Part shown: one piece after another, positions 41,531 through 49,765 of the stretch
Layout of the letters: every line of letters starts with the position of its first letter
Position numbering within the stretch: the stretch's first letter is position 1
Origin: Actinomycetota bacterium
GTDB taxonomy: Bacteria; Actinomycetota; Actinomycetes; S36-B12
Assembly: GCA_030684515.1 (NCBI GenBank)
Contig: JAUXVJ010000016.1
Span: 62,001-126,000 of the forward strand
Direction of reading: 5' to 3'
Length of the DNA: 64,000 bases
Notes under the pieces: model-generated
Databases searched by the model: none
Seen by the model: the letters and a program-made list of their open reading frames with translations, nothing else
Told to the model about the DNA's origin: nothing
Position numbers and translations under genes: made by a program

Positions 41531-42205
41531 GTGCGAATTCTGGTGGCTACCTGCACTGTCGATTATGTGGGCAGGCTCACTGCGCATCTGCCGTCAGCGC
41601 AGCGTGTGATCATGGTCAAGGCGGACGGCTCAGTGCTCGTGCACGCAGACGGAGGCTCATACAAACCCCTCAACTGGATGAGCCCGCCCTGCTCTCTGCG
41701 TGAGTCAGGCTTGGACTCCGGCGAACTGCTGTGGCTGGTTGAGAACAAGGCAGGGGAGCAGTTGCGCATCACCTTGCACCAGGTCGATCACGACTCCTCG
41801 CATGAGCTCGGCTTGGACCCAGGCTTGCAGAAGGACGGCGTCGAAGCCCACCTTCAGGTCTTGCTCGCCACCCACGTCAACATCTTGGGCGAGGGATGGA
41901 GCCTGGTGCGACGGGAGTTCCCTACGCCTATCGGCCCTGTTGATTTGATGTGTCGCGACGCCGGTGGCGCATCGGTAGCAGTGGAGATCAAGCGACGTGG
42001 CGAGATCGACGGAGTCGAACAGCTCACGCGATACCTGGAGCTTCTGAATCGGGATCCGCTTCTTGCGCCGGTCACCGGAATCTTCGCCGCGCAAGAGATC
42101 AAGCCACAGGCACGCACCCTTGCTGAGGATCGCGGCATTCGCTGTGTGGTTCTGGATTACGACACTCTCAAGGGCACTGAGGATCCGAGCCTGCGTCTGT
42201 TCTGA
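41531..42205 (+). CDS. nucS: Mismatch-specific endonuclease NucS/EndoMS
   Basis: 224 aa. Cleaves both strands at G-T, G-G and T-T mismatches; it replaces MutS/MutL in most actinobacteria. N-terminal dimer/DNA-binding domain (1-105), then a RecB-like nuclease core with Asp138 (GPVDLM), Glu152 and Lys154 ([20 protein letters not shown]). The C-terminal end TEDPSLRLF matches the sliding-clamp-binding tail of the family. GTG 41531 gives [16 protein letters not shown] as in homologues. Confidence 0.95.
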   Translation: MRILVATCTVDYVGRLTAHLPSAQRVIMVKADGSVLVHADGGSYKPLNWMSPPCSLRESGLDSGELLWLVENKAGEQLRITLHQVDHDSSHELGLDPGLQKDGVEAHLQVLLATHVNILGEGWSLVRREFPTPIGPVDLMCRDAGGASVAVEIKRRGEIDGVEQLTRYLELLNRDPLLAPVTGIFAAQEIKPQARTLAEDRGIRCVVLDYDTLKGTEDPSLRLF

Positions 42206-42226
42206 CGAGCATGGGAGACTGAGTTC

Positions 42227-42532
42227 GTGGGCCGGAAGAATCGTCGTCAAGTTGACCCCGTCTCGCAAGCACAGCCAGCCTCCTATGGCCTGCGCAGTGT
42301 TGAGGACTACGGCGGCGAAGACTGGATCGTGCAGACCATTACTGGAGCTGCTGCAACCAAGCCCTATCGCTGCCCCGGTTGCGATCACGAAATTCATCCA
42401 GGGACCCCACATGTCGTGGCCTATCCCGCTGATGGTCTGGGCGGAGTCGAAGCGCGCCGACACTGGCACAAGCCCTGCTGGTCATCGCGACATACGCGTG
42501 GTCCGCGGCATCAACGAGGCTCGCGCTACTGA
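42227..42532 (+). CDS. Conserved small protein with a possible zinc-binding Cys/His set
   Basis: 101 aa. Basic N-terminus (GRKNRRQ), then CPGCDHEI (C49, C52) and RRHWHKPCW (H79, H81, C84), which together could bind one zinc ion. The C-terminus is rich in Arg and His. Homologues follow nucS or sit near it in other actinobacteria, as I remember, and are often misnamed ATP/GTP-binding proteins; no P-loop is present. GTG 42227 has GGGAG 9-10 nt upstream. The next gene starts 1 nt after its stop. Function unknown. Confidence 0.75.
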   Translation: MGRKNRRQVDPVSQAQPASYGLRSVEDYGGEDWIVQTITGAAATKPYRCPGCDHEIHPGTPHVVAYPADGLGGVEARRHWHKPCWSSRHTRGPRHQRGSRY

Positions 42533-42533
42533 G

Positions 42534-43298
42534 ATGCCTGAAATCGTTGCAAACTCAGTGCTTCCGGCACTTCGGCGTCCCATCACCCTGCAGACATCTG
42601 ATGGGCTGACTCTCGTCGGCGAACTGGCCAAGCCGCTGGATCGGCCGCCCCTGGCCACCATTGTGTGCGTGCATCCGCTACCCACTGCCGCGGGAATGAT
42701 GGACAGCCATGTGTTGCGCAAAATGGCCTGGCGGCTGCCAGCTCTTGCTCACATGGCGATACTGAGATTCAACACTCGAGGCACGTCAAGTGCAGCGGGC
42801 ACAAGTGAAGGTGCTTTTGATGAGGGTGAGGCCGAGGGCCTGGACCTTGCGGCAGCGCTGCAGTTCGTCCGGGATTCGCAATTGCCCCAGCCTTGGGTGC
42901 TGGGCTGGTCCTTTGGCACGGATGTCATCTTGAAACATGCGCTGCGCGCCCGAACCGAGCAAGGCATCCAAGGAGCGATTCTGCTGTCACCTCCATTGCG
43001 CTTCTCGCAGGAGTCCGATCTGGACAATTGGGCCGCATCGCAGTTGCCGCTCTTGGCGCTCGTGCCCGAACTCGACGACTACTTGCAACCTCCGGAGGCA
43101 CTTCAGCGATTCTCGCGAGTTCCTCAGGCACAGGTGATTGGTGTTGCCGGTGCCAAGCATCTGTGGGTCGGCGAGAAGGCTGTTTCAGTAGCGCTGAATT
43201 TGATCGTTGCGGCGGTTGCTCCACAGCTTTCGCCACTGCCTCGCGAGTGGGATGGGCCCATGGAGCGCTGGAACGATCTTGACAAGACGACCAACTGA
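42534..43298 (+). CDS. Alpha/beta-hydrolase
   Basis: 254 aa. Strand-turn IVCVHPLPTAAG, RFNTRGTSSAAG, nucleophile Ser in LGWSFGTDV, and His in GAKHLWVG; the acid is probably in LVPELDDYL. No signal peptide, so cytoplasmic. It resembles the short hydrolases once annotated as dienelactone-hydrolase-like; substrate unknown. The ATG 42534 follows the preceding stop by 1 nt, which implies coupling; GTG 42498 would add 12 residues and overlap that gene. Confidence 0.85.
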   Translation: MPEIVANSVLPALRRPITLQTSDGLTLVGELAKPLDRPPLATIVCVHPLPTAAGMMDSHVLRKMAWRLPALAHMAILRFNTRGTSSAAGTSEGAFDEGEAEGLDLAAALQFVRDSQLPQPWVLGWSFGTDVILKHALRARTEQGIQGAILLSPPLRFSQESDLDNWAASQLPLLALVPELDDYLQPPEALQRFSRVPQAQVIGVAGAKHLWVGEKAVSVALNLIVAAVAPQLSPLPREWDGPMERWNDLDKTTN

Positions 43299-43371
43299 AC
43301 AAGTCAATGGCGAGGGATAAGCCTTCAAACAACGTGAGTCTGCTTCCTTAGAGGGTTGTTTCGTTGGAGAG

Positions 43372-44175
43372 ATGAGTGGCATCATTCTGCGAATGGATGT
43401 CTTGGAGCCCTCACCAAACACCACTCACGCTGTTGTGGATAACACCGACTCTATGGACGATCGTGATCGGACAGCGGTTGATCGTGATCGGACAGCTGAA
43501 GCGTTGGACGAGATCGCCATGACGCGCGATCTTCGCTCCGAGGATCGCGATTCTCGCGCTGAAGCCCGAGATGAGCGTGAAGGCACCGTTGATATTGAAG
43601 CTGCGTCGGATCGTGCCGGGGCGCGTAGGGATCGCAAAGGCGCTGCCGCTGATCGACGCCAAGCTGAAGCAGACAGAGATGCCGCCGACGTGGACCGCCA
43701 GCTTTCTGCGGTACATCGAGCGAGTCTGGTTTTGGATGAACTGACGGGGGTATATCGCCGAGAGGTTGGCCTCGCTGAACTTGAGCGAGAACTCGTCAGC
43801 GCTGCCAGAAGTGAAGAACCTTTTGTTCTGGCGTTCATTGACGTGGACGGGCTCAAGGCAGTCAATGATTCAGCTGGTCACAAGGCCGGGGATCTGATGC
43901 TTCGCCGAGTTGCTGATGCCATCCGTGCAGTCGTGCGTGAGGAAGACGTCATCCTTCGCTTCGGCGGCGATGAATTCGTTTGCGGACTGTTGGGAGTGGA
44001 TCTGGATGAAGCCACAAGGCGATTTGTGCACTTTGGCAAGGATCCGCAGAAATCGCTTGGCTTGGCCACCTGTGGTCTTGTCCAGCTACAGCCCGGCGAG
44101 GAACTGACTGAACTCATTGAGCGAGCCGATGCCTGCATGTACGAGCAAAAGTCTGCAGCCGATTCAGTTTCGTAG
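43372..44175 (+). CDS. GGDEF diguanylate cyclase with long Asp/Arg-repeat N-terminus
   Basis: 267 aa. Residues about 25-110 are a charged run built on the pattern A-x-x-R-D (DRDRTAVDRDRTAEA and so on), likely a long helix or coiled coil. The GGDEF domain (about 120-265) has DELTGVYRR, FIDVDGLKAVND, and an intact GGDEF active site (198-202), so c-di-GMP synthesis is expected. There is no canonical RxxD inhibitory site just upstream, no EAL domain and no membrane segment. ATG 43393 is an alternative start; GGAGAG touches ATG 43372. Confidence 0.9.
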   Translation: MSGIILRMDVLEPSPNTTHAVVDNTDSMDDRDRTAVDRDRTAEALDEIAMTRDLRSEDRDSRAEARDEREGTVDIEAASDRAGARRDRKGAAADRRQAEADRDAADVDRQLSAVHRASLVLDELTGVYRREVGLAELERELVSAARSEEPFVLAFIDVDGLKAVNDSAGHKAGDLMLRRVADAIRAVVREEDVILRFGGDEFVCGLLGVDLDEATRRFVHFGKDPQKSLGLATCGLVQLQPGEELTELIERADACMYEQKSAADSVS

Positions 44176-44267
44176 GGACTTCAGCTCAGCTGAGGACCGA
44201 TTGCGACGACCTCGCTTCGGTTCCCACCCCATCTGCCAATGACTCAAGAGGAACTGGAGAAGTCCTC

Positions 44268-44381
44268 ATGGCAACTACGACGGTGTATTCACAGGAATTC
44301 GTGTGGGATCAGAGTGCGACGGTTGAAGACTGGTGCAAGAAGTTGAACGACGCAGGGGCACCGGAGCCTGCCGCGCATTGA
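44268..44381 (+). CDS. Possible small protein of 37 aa
   Basis: Open frame from ATG 44268, beginning MATTTVYSQEFVWDQSATVE and ending in EPAAH. GAGGAACTGGAGAAG upstream gives a possible ribosome site. Trp, Cys and Glu content looks protein-like, but there is no family match and the length is near the limit of chance. It lies between the GGDEF gene and a small convergent gene. Confidence 0.35.
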   Translation: MATTTVYSQEFVWDQSATVEDWCKKLNDAGAPEPAAH

Positions 44382-44399
44382 AGAGGTCAATCGCGAGAA

Positions 44400-44666
44400 C
44401 TAGTTGCGTGTCCCATCTGTGAAAATCGGGCTGAGTTCGTCTAGTTTTCCTTCCGCCTCGATCAGCATGGTGGCCACTCGACCCAGTTGCAGGGGGTCCA
44501 GGGCTGGGACATCAATGCGGTGCCCTCGCAGTTCCCACATCACAAAACGGGGGCCTTGAACGAACTCTGCGGGTGTGTCAACGCTCTGCCTAACGCAGGC
44601 GCCTGCAATGTCAAGGCGCTCAAGGAGTGCGATCTGTCGGTATTCAAGTTCAATGATGCTGGTCAT
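44400..44666 (-). CDS. Hypothetical protein of 88 aa
   Basis: Acidic, soluble. Starts MTSIIELEYRQIALLERLDI, so the N-terminus is a probable helix, and it ends in EGKLDELSPIFTDGTRN. There is no signal peptide or membrane segment and I do not recognise a family. ATG 44666 has an AAAGG about 9 nt upstream; the open frame extends upstream, but those codons have no comparable site. It lies 106 bp after the second YihY gene on the same strand. Confidence 0.55.
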   Translation of the reverse strand: MTSIIELEYRQIALLERLDIAGACVRQSVDTPAEFVQGPRFVMWELRGHRIDVPALDPLQLGRVATMLIEAEGKLDELSPIFTDGTRN

Positions 44667-44772
44667 GATCTCGGCCTTTCGGTCGGTGTTGATGAAGCAT
44701 CGAACGTGCAGAAGCCAAGAGCAAGACGTTTCCTGTCGCGACTTGGTCACAAGGGTCACAGTCACGTCTCAC

Positions 44773-45786
44773 TCACTCGACAGGATCTGCCTTGCCCTCA
44801 ACGACCTCCACGTTGACCTGCATATTGAGCACCTGCAATTCTCGCTTTGGGTAGTGCGAGTACGCGCGTATGTCCGCCTCAGTGTCGGCAACACCTTTGA
44901 ATATGCTCTTGAGTCCTCGAGGCCAGAGTCGATATGACACGACAACGTTCAATTCGGCGCAGTAGATGGTGACCTGCGCAAGGAGGAAGAACCAGAACAG
45001 CAAGCCGATTACGGCAGCAAATGAGCCGTAGTTCGCTTCTGCATGGGTGATCTGGCGCGTGAGCAGGCTGGTTGCCAGAGCCTGCATGACGGCCCAGGCG
45101 ATCGCTGCGATCGCGGCACCGGGAAGCACCCCAAGCCAAGTGGTCTTCGCCACTGTTGCACGTCTAAATGAGGCGGCGATGATCGCTGTGTTGAGGAGTG
45201 CCGCGACAATGAGTATCGCGACCGTCGCGATCGATGCGTTGACTCCTTCAATCGCAATTGCCTGCAGGAGAGTGACTGTTGGCAGGCCGATTCCCACGAG
45301 CAGAAGCAAGGTGAGACTGCGCAGAAGGAACGGGAAGAAGCCAGCCCGTCGATTCTTGGGCACTTCGTAGATGGTGTTCATTGCGTCCTGCATGGCATTG
45401 GCGACGGCCAGCCCAGCCCAAAGCCCAACGAGCACCCCGATCACCAAGGCAGGGCCCGACACATCCAGAGGCTCAATGACGTCGGTTGATCCGATGGACA
45501 GAAAGCTGCCAGCAGCAGTGGAAAGAATGCTGCCCGCCAATTCCGTTTGCCCTGCGAGAGCATGCGACAAGATCGTGGCGAACACGATGAGCAGGGGAAA
45601 AACCGACAGAAATGCGAAATATGAAATCAGTGCAGCGAGCTTGCCCGCCTCATCGTCACCGAACTTCTTGAACACCGCTATGGGGACACTCAGAGAGGGG
45701 TGCTTTTGCTGGTACGAATCAAGCTTTCTCAATGGACCGGGCAACTCATCGATCGCTTGCATTTCAGTTTCGGAGGAATCACCCAT
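44773..45786 (-). CDS. YihY/BrkB-family inner-membrane protein (second copy)
   Basis: 337 aa, six helices. Pattern ALISYFAFLSVFPLLIVFATIL in helix 1, WAGLAVANAMQDAMNTIYEVPKNRR, and the C-terminal YGSFAAVIGLLFWFFLLAQVTIYCAELN. It is longer than the copy at 12529, with polar tails on both sides. ATG 45786 is preferred because TACTGT lies 5 nt upstream and the N-terminus then begins MGDSSETEM; an earlier in-frame start would add 27 residues with a hydrophobic run. Confidence 0.88.
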   Translation of the reverse strand: MGDSSETEMQAIDELPGPLRKLDSYQQKHPSLSVPIAVFKKFGDDEAGKLAALISYFAFLSVFPLLIVFATILSHALAGQTELAGSILSTAAGSFLSIGSTDVIEPLDVSGPALVIGVLVGLWAGLAVANAMQDAMNTIYEVPKNRRAGFFPFLLRSLTLLLLVGIGLPTVTLLQAIAIEGVNASIATVAILIVAALLNTAIIAASFRRATVAKTTWLGVLPGAAIAAIAWAVMQALATSLLTRQITHAEANYGSFAAVIGLLFWFFLLAQVTIYCAELNVVVSYRLWPRGLKSIFKGVADTEADIRAYSHYPKRELQVLNMQVNVEVVEGKADPVE

Positions 45787-45791
45787 ACTGA

Positions 45792-45797
45792 ACAGTA
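45792..45797 (-). promoter_or_regulatory. -10 box of the second YihY gene, leaderless type
   Basis: TACTGT on the minus strand, 5 nt before ATG 45786; no ribosome site. Confidence 0.45.
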
Positions 45798-45957
45798 CGA
45801 CCGCAACGAGCAGTGCTTGAGCGTGCAATCGTGTTGCGACGGTCTTGGGATTGCACTGCGAGTGCATCGCATCCCAGTCTGCCTTTTTTATCTCCTAAGT
45901 GACTGTCAGATGCCCTGTCGTGGTTCCTGTCGTGCCTGAAGGGGCTCACCATTGGGT

Positions 45958-46236
45958 ATGAAGATCCAACGAACCATCTATTTTGTTGCCGGCGCGGCTG
46001 TTGGCTATCTGGCTGGAGCAGCGGCAGGTCGCGAGCGTTACGAAGCGATCATGAGCCACATGAGCCAGTTTGCCCAGCAAGCAGGCGTGCCTGAGTTTGG
46101 TTCTCGCCTAGCGGATCGAACCGTGGATGTGGCGCGAACTGCGACGGATGCTGCCGGCGATCTCATTGACACAGCTGCGGACAAGGCCACGGGAACTGTG
46201 GAAGAAGTCACCAAGCAGAAGAAGTCGGGCAGCTGA
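45958..46236 (+). CDS. Small YtxH-like membrane protein
   Basis: 92 aa. N-terminal Gly/Ala helix (IYFVAGAAVGYLAGAAAGRERYE) followed by an amphipathic helix with repeated Ala/Thr/Asp and a Lys-rich tail (EVTKQKKSGS). The AGRERYE pattern is common in actinobacterial proteins of this type, which are linked to stress but have no defined function. ATG 45958 is preferred over the TTG two codons earlier. The next gene starts 2 nt after its stop. Confidence 0.75.
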   Translation: MKIQRTIYFVAGAAVGYLAGAAAGRERYEAIMSHMSQFAQQAGVPEFGSRLADRTVDVARTATDAAGDLIDTAADKATGTVEEVTKQKKSGS

Positions 46237-46238
46237 GT

Positions 46239-46565
46239 TTGAGCAGAACGAAGCGGGAGTCGGTCACTGACCCGCGTAGTCACATTCAGCGTCGGGCTGC
46301 TGGCGGGGCAGAAGTGCACGTCAATGCCGTTGCACGGCTCGCGGCTCCGCTGGCAGCAATTGCGGCGACCATCGCGGTCCGTAAAGTGCTCAATAGCCGC
46401 TATCGCAAGATGTCGGATAGTCCTGTACCTGACCCCAAGGACATGCGCGTGACCTTTGCGCGAACCCTGCTGTGGTCCACCGCAACTGCCGTGATCGCCA
46501 CTGCTGTACACGTGGCTGTGGTTCGAGGAATTCAGAAGTCTGGCTCGAAAGTTGTCGCTGCGTAA
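46239..46565 (+). CDS. Small membrane protein, DUF4235-like
   Basis: 108 aa. Basic N-terminus, then helix 1 (VARLAAPLAAIAATIAVRKVL), a polar loop (NSRYRKMSDSPVPDPKDM), and helix 2 (TLLWSTATAVIATAVHVAVVRGI). This two-helix plan fits DUF4235, often next to YtxH-like genes. Start TTG 46239 is 2 nt after the previous stop and has no ribosome site, so coupled translation; the exact start is uncertain. Confidence 0.65.
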   Translation: MSRTKRESVTDPRSHIQRRAAGGAEVHVNAVARLAAPLAAIAATIAVRKVLNSRYRKMSDSPVPDPKDMRVTFARTLLWSTATAVIATAVHVAVVRGIQKSGSKVVAA

Positions 46566-46568
46566 GCC

Positions 46569-48440
46569 TCAACTCGGCGTCGCAGTGGCAGGGGGAGTTT
46601 CAGCCGCTTTCTTGATGAGTTGCGCGTAAATGGCAGCGCCCTTGGTCGTCAGATGCACGCCGTCTGAGGCGAAGTACTCACGGTGCCCCTTGGATGCGGC
46701 GTACCAATCCACGAGCACCACATTCGGGTAGTCTTTCGCAACTTCATCAATGACACTGTTGTTGGGCTTGCGCCATGTGCGCGGCATGTTGTCGTTGACG
46801 AGCACAACTCGTGCATGCGGTTTCAAGATGTCGAGCATCTGACGAAGCATTGATTCTGGGAGCACTCCGTTGGTGCCGGGATGCACGATGACGGTTGACC
46901 CGAGTTTGTCTGCGGCTTGGTATCGCTTGAGTGGTCCGATGAAGGCCCCGGGATAGCGAGACACGGCGGCATCGATCGAAATGCCAGGCATGGCACTTTG
47001 CAGGGACTTGCGAGCACCAAGCATCACTGAATCGCCCATCGCACTAAACGATTGTGTAACAGCTGGCACAGTGTCGATCGTCACTGAGGGCTTGTCCCCA
47101 ATGGCCACGAGCACATCAGAAGCGGTTGAGGTGTTCTTGGCTGAAGCGACTAACGCCGTGGAGACAGTGATGAGCGCCAGTAGCGAAGCAAGCATGATGC
47201 CAAGGACCTGCCACCGCATCTTTGAGCGAGTTGCCGTGGTGCCGTGTTCCCATCTCTTCTTCAGTTTTCCGAAAGCTCCCCGTCGGATCGGCATCTCGAG
47301 ATAGCGGTAGCTCAACTCTGCCGCACCGAAGGTCAGAGCCAGTCGCAGAATCAGGAGTGACATGCCATCCAGACCCAGATCCAGGTCAGGGCGCGTGACG
47401 GCGTAGATGGGCCAATGCCATAGGTACAGCCCGTAGGAGCGTTGACCGATGTAGCGCAAGGGCTGTCTGCCAAGCAATGGCCCAATGGCACATGCCGGAT
47501 GGCTGGTGATGGCGATGAGCAAGGCAACTATGGCCGCCAGAATCAGAAAGCCACCGCGATACAGCCAAGGGGTGAATTCGCTGACAAACACATAGAAGCC
47601 GAGCAGCCCAGCAAGAGCCAGCGCCCCGGTCAGATTCAGCAGCTTGCGTGCAGCAGGACTGATCCCGGTCTGCATCTGCCCTGGTCTCCACACAGCTGCG
47701 AGTGCTGCTCCGATCAGCAGTCCCATGGCGTGCGAGTCAGTTCCGAAGTACACGCGACTGGGGTCGGCAAGCTCTGGATAGCCATTGGCATTGGCCAGGT
47801 AGAACATCCATGCCGTTGATGCGAATGCGAGAGCAAGAGAGAACAGCAGGACTCCGCGTCGTTGCCATTTGCGCATGATCACAAACGCAACGGCCGGCCA
47901 AATGAAATAGAACTGCTCTTCAATGGCAAGTGACCAAAGATGCTTGAGCATCGGTGGGCGTGCGATGAAGTCGAAATACGACTGATCGCCGACGACGTAC
48001 CACCAGTTGTTGACGTAGAAGAACGAGGCAACGATGTCGCTGAGTGAGCGTCCAGCTGCATCCTTGTAGAAGAAGGCGCTGGCGATACCGACAACGAGCA
48101 AGAGTGCAATCAAGGCGGGGAAGAGCCTTCGCACTCGGCCGAGATAGAAGACCTTGAAGTTGATGCTGCCCGATCGTTGATATTGCTCGAGAAGCAGCGA
48201 GGTGATCAGAAAGCCGCTCAGCACGAAGAAGACATCGACGCCAAGAAAGCCACCAGGGATGAACTCAAGATCTGCGTGATAGAGCAGCACGCCCATGACA
48301 GCGATTGCGCGGATGCCATCCAGGCCCGGGATGTAGCCCATCTCGCCAGCCTTGCGGCCGCGATCCAGGTGCCACGGTGACGAAGGCCCCTTGCGAGCCG
48401 ATGGGCTCGCCGGCGAATCCGTCACGCTGGTTTCAGCCAC
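46569..48440 (-). CDS. Acyltransferase 3 (OafA/OatA type) with C-terminal SGNH domain
   Basis: 623 aa. Ten or so membrane helices from about residue 40 to 385 with acyltransferase-3 motifs YIPGLDGIRAIAVMGVLLYH, FLGVDVFFVLSGFLITSLL and SLAIEEQFYFIWP. After a further helix (about 410-430) comes an extracytoplasmic SGNH-type domain with Ser in SAMGDSVMLG, VHPGTNG and DGVHLTTKG (Asp-His). The pair transfers O-acetyl groups to a surface glycan such as peptidoglycan. GTG 48440 lies 3 nt after the small membrane gene. Confidence 0.92.
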   Translation of the reverse strand: MAETSVTDSPASPSARKGPSSPWHLDRGRKAGEMGYIPGLDGIRAIAVMGVLLYHADLEFIPGGFLGVDVFFVLSGFLITSLLLEQYQRSGSINFKVFYLGRVRRLFPALIALLLVVGIASAFFYKDAAGRSLSDIVASFFYVNNWWYVVGDQSYFDFIARPPMLKHLWSLAIEEQFYFIWPAVAFVIMRKWQRRGVLLFSLALAFASTAWMFYLANANGYPELADPSRVYFGTDSHAMGLLIGAALAAVWRPGQMQTGISPAARKLLNLTGALALAGLLGFYVFVSEFTPWLYRGGFLILAAIVALLIAITSHPACAIGPLLGRQPLRYIGQRSYGLYLWHWPIYAVTRPDLDLGLDGMSLLILRLALTFGAAELSYRYLEMPIRRGAFGKLKKRWEHGTTATRSKMRWQVLGIMLASLLALITVSTALVASAKNTSTASDVLVAIGDKPSVTIDTVPAVTQSFSAMGDSVMLGARKSLQSAMPGISIDAAVSRYPGAFIGPLKRYQAADKLGSTVIVHPGTNGVLPESMLRQMLDILKPHARVVLVNDNMPRTWRKPNNSVIDEVAKDYPNVVLVDWYAASKGHREYFASDGVHLTTKGAAIYAQLIKKAAETPPATATPS

Positions 48441-48443
48441 AGT

Positions 48444-48662
48444 TCATCGTAGGAGGTCGATGAATCCGCTCGTACCCCGAAATAGATCTTGTTCATGAGT
48501 CAGCCATACCGCGGTAGTAATTGACGCGAGCACAAGGAAGACCACGAACCACTTGATCGCCTTGCGAATCAATGCAAGAAACGCCATTGCTCCAAGTGCT
48601 CCGGCGAGCACGGCGATGATTTCGCTTTGATGTTGCTGCCAGACAAGGCTGAGATCAGGCAT
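48444..48662 (-). CDS. Small single-helix membrane protein, 72 aa
   Basis: Begins MPDLSLVWQQHQSEIIAVLA. Hydrophobic stretch from IIAVLAGALGAMAFLALI to WFVVFLVLASITTAVWL with a short basic gap (RKAIK), so one long or two short helices. Ends in FRGTSGFIDLLR. No family recognised. It lies between the epimerase (19 nt upstream) and the acyltransferase (3 nt downstream), so the three may be cotranscribed. Confidence 0.6.
   Translation of the reverse strand: MPDLSLVWQQHQSEIIAVLAGALGAMAFLALIRKAIKWFVVFLVLASITTAVWLTHEQDLFRGTSGFIDLLR
48446..48451 (-). promoter_or_regulatory. -10-like box before the acyltransferase gene
   Basis: TACGAT, 5 nt before GTG 48440, but it overlaps the last codons of the preceding gene, so it could be coincidental. 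Confidence 0.3.
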
Positions 48663-48681
48663 CAGCCGGAGACGCTGAGGA

Positions 48682-49122
48682 TCAGTGAGCAGCGTTTGCG
48701 GGGGGTTCGACCAGCTCAACCAGCACGCCGCCGCAGTCCTTGGGGTGGGCGAAGTTGATGCGTGAGCCACCTGTGCCGCGCTTGGGAGTGTCATAGAGCA
48801 TGCGAATGCCCCGTGCGCGCAACTCATCAGATGCGGCATCCACGTTCTCAACGGTGTATGCCATCTGCTGGATCCCTGGGCCATTGCGATCAAGGAACTT
48901 GGCGATCGTGGACTCTGGGCCGGTGGGGGCGAGCAGCTGCAGTTGCGCGCCACTGCCATCAATGCCAACCATGGCCTCGCGAACACCCTGCTCCTCGTTC
49001 ACCTCCTCGTGCAGCACGGTCATGCCGAATACCTCGGAGTAGAACTTCATTGCCACATCGAGGTCTGCGACTGCAATTCCGACATGGTCAACGCGCTTGA
49101 AGATGGGATCCATAGCGCTCAT
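48682..49122 (-). CDS. mce: Methylmalonyl-CoA epimerase
   Basis: 146 aa, vicinal-oxygen-chelate fold. Interconverts (2S)- and (2R)-methylmalonyl-CoA. Metal ligands are in DHVGIAVADL (His), QLQLLAP (Gln), and LVELVEPP (Glu), with MAYTVENVDAA and FAHPKDCGGVLVELVE as typical segments. ATG 49122 or 49113. In M. tuberculosis the homologue (Rv1322A) sits at the same place before a thiolase gene, which is absent here. Confidence 0.93.
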   Translation of the reverse strand: MSAMDPIFKRVDHVGIAVADLDVAMKFYSEVFGMTVLHEEVNEEQGVREAMVGIDGSGAQLQLLAPTGPESTIAKFLDRNGPGIQQMAYTVENVDAASDELRARGIRMLYDTPKRGTGGSRINFAHPKDCGGVLVELVEPPANAAH

Positions 49123-49128
49123 CTTGCC

Positions 49129-49611
49129 CTAAGAGGAACGTCGCTGCCATGCACCTGGCTCATCTAGCAGAGCAGCCACGGTGACAGGCAGATTGTTGGA
49201 CGCGACATCAGTCAAGGTGATGTGCTCCAAGACGTCCCGCATGGCAGCGCGCACCGCAATCCAGACCTCTCGAAGGTGCTCAGAGGGCCCCGAATAGACG
49301 ACATCCTCAGGTCGTTGGCCGCGAACCGCTGCCAGCGGACCATCAAGAGCACGCACGACATCGGCGATGGTGACATCGTCGGGGGAGCGGTCAAGGCGGT
49401 ACCCACCCTCGGCTCCGCGCTGGCTGGCCACGATCCCCGACTGCCGCAGCTGGCGAAGGATGCCTTCCAGAAATTTCACCGGGACTCCTTGGGCCTTGCT
49501 GATGGCCTCACCTTTGACCAATTGCTTGGGGTTCTCGCCGTGGGCGGCGGTCAGCTCAAGGAGCGCTCGCATGCCGTAGTCGGCCTTCGCGGAGATATGC
49601 ACGGTGTGCAT
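49129..49611 (-). CDS. Rrf2-family transcription regulator without FeS cysteines
   Basis: 160 aa. N-terminal winged helix with SAKADYGMRALLELTAAHG, VPVKFLEGILRQLRQSGIVASQRGAEGGYRL. The three Cys that hold an FeS cluster in IscR and NsrR are absent from the dimer region (AAVRGQRPEDVVYSGPSEHL), which fits CymR-like or other non-FeS members. CymR controls sulfur uptake; here the gene diverges from an Ssu-type importer, so a sulfur role is likely. AGGA precedes ATG 49611. Confidence 0.9.
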   Translation of the reverse strand: MHTVHISAKADYGMRALLELTAAHGENPKQLVKGEAISKAQGVPVKFLEGILRQLRQSGIVASQRGAEGGYRLDRSPDDVTIADVVRALDGPLAAVRGQRPEDVVYSGPSEHLREVWIAVRAAMRDVLEHITLTDVASNNLPVTVAALLDEPGAWQRRSS

Positions 49612-49698
49612 TGTCCTGCTTTTCGCGGGGAATGGTTGCCAAGCATCGACGCGTGCGCCGGTGTGTCTGACTTGCCTTCTTTTCCAACAATAGTTATC

Positions 49699-49722
49699 TT
49701 TCCCATCAACTAACTAGGGAAA
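49699..49722. promoter_or_regulatory. Candidate operator between the Rrf2 regulator and the ABC importer
   Basis: TTTCCC (49699-49704) and GGGAAA (49717-49722) form an inverted repeat with a 12-bp A/T-rich spacer, in the 154-bp divergent region. Confidence 0.4.
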
Positions 49723-49765
49723 TCAAGGTTCCTGCAGTAGAGACACTCCATTTCGAGAGGGATTG

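Noticed and set aside
43327-43361. AAACAAC ... GTTGTTT inverted repeat before the GGDEF gene
   Set aside because: Only 7 A/T-rich pairs with a 21-nt gap; likely chance, and not at a promoter I can define.
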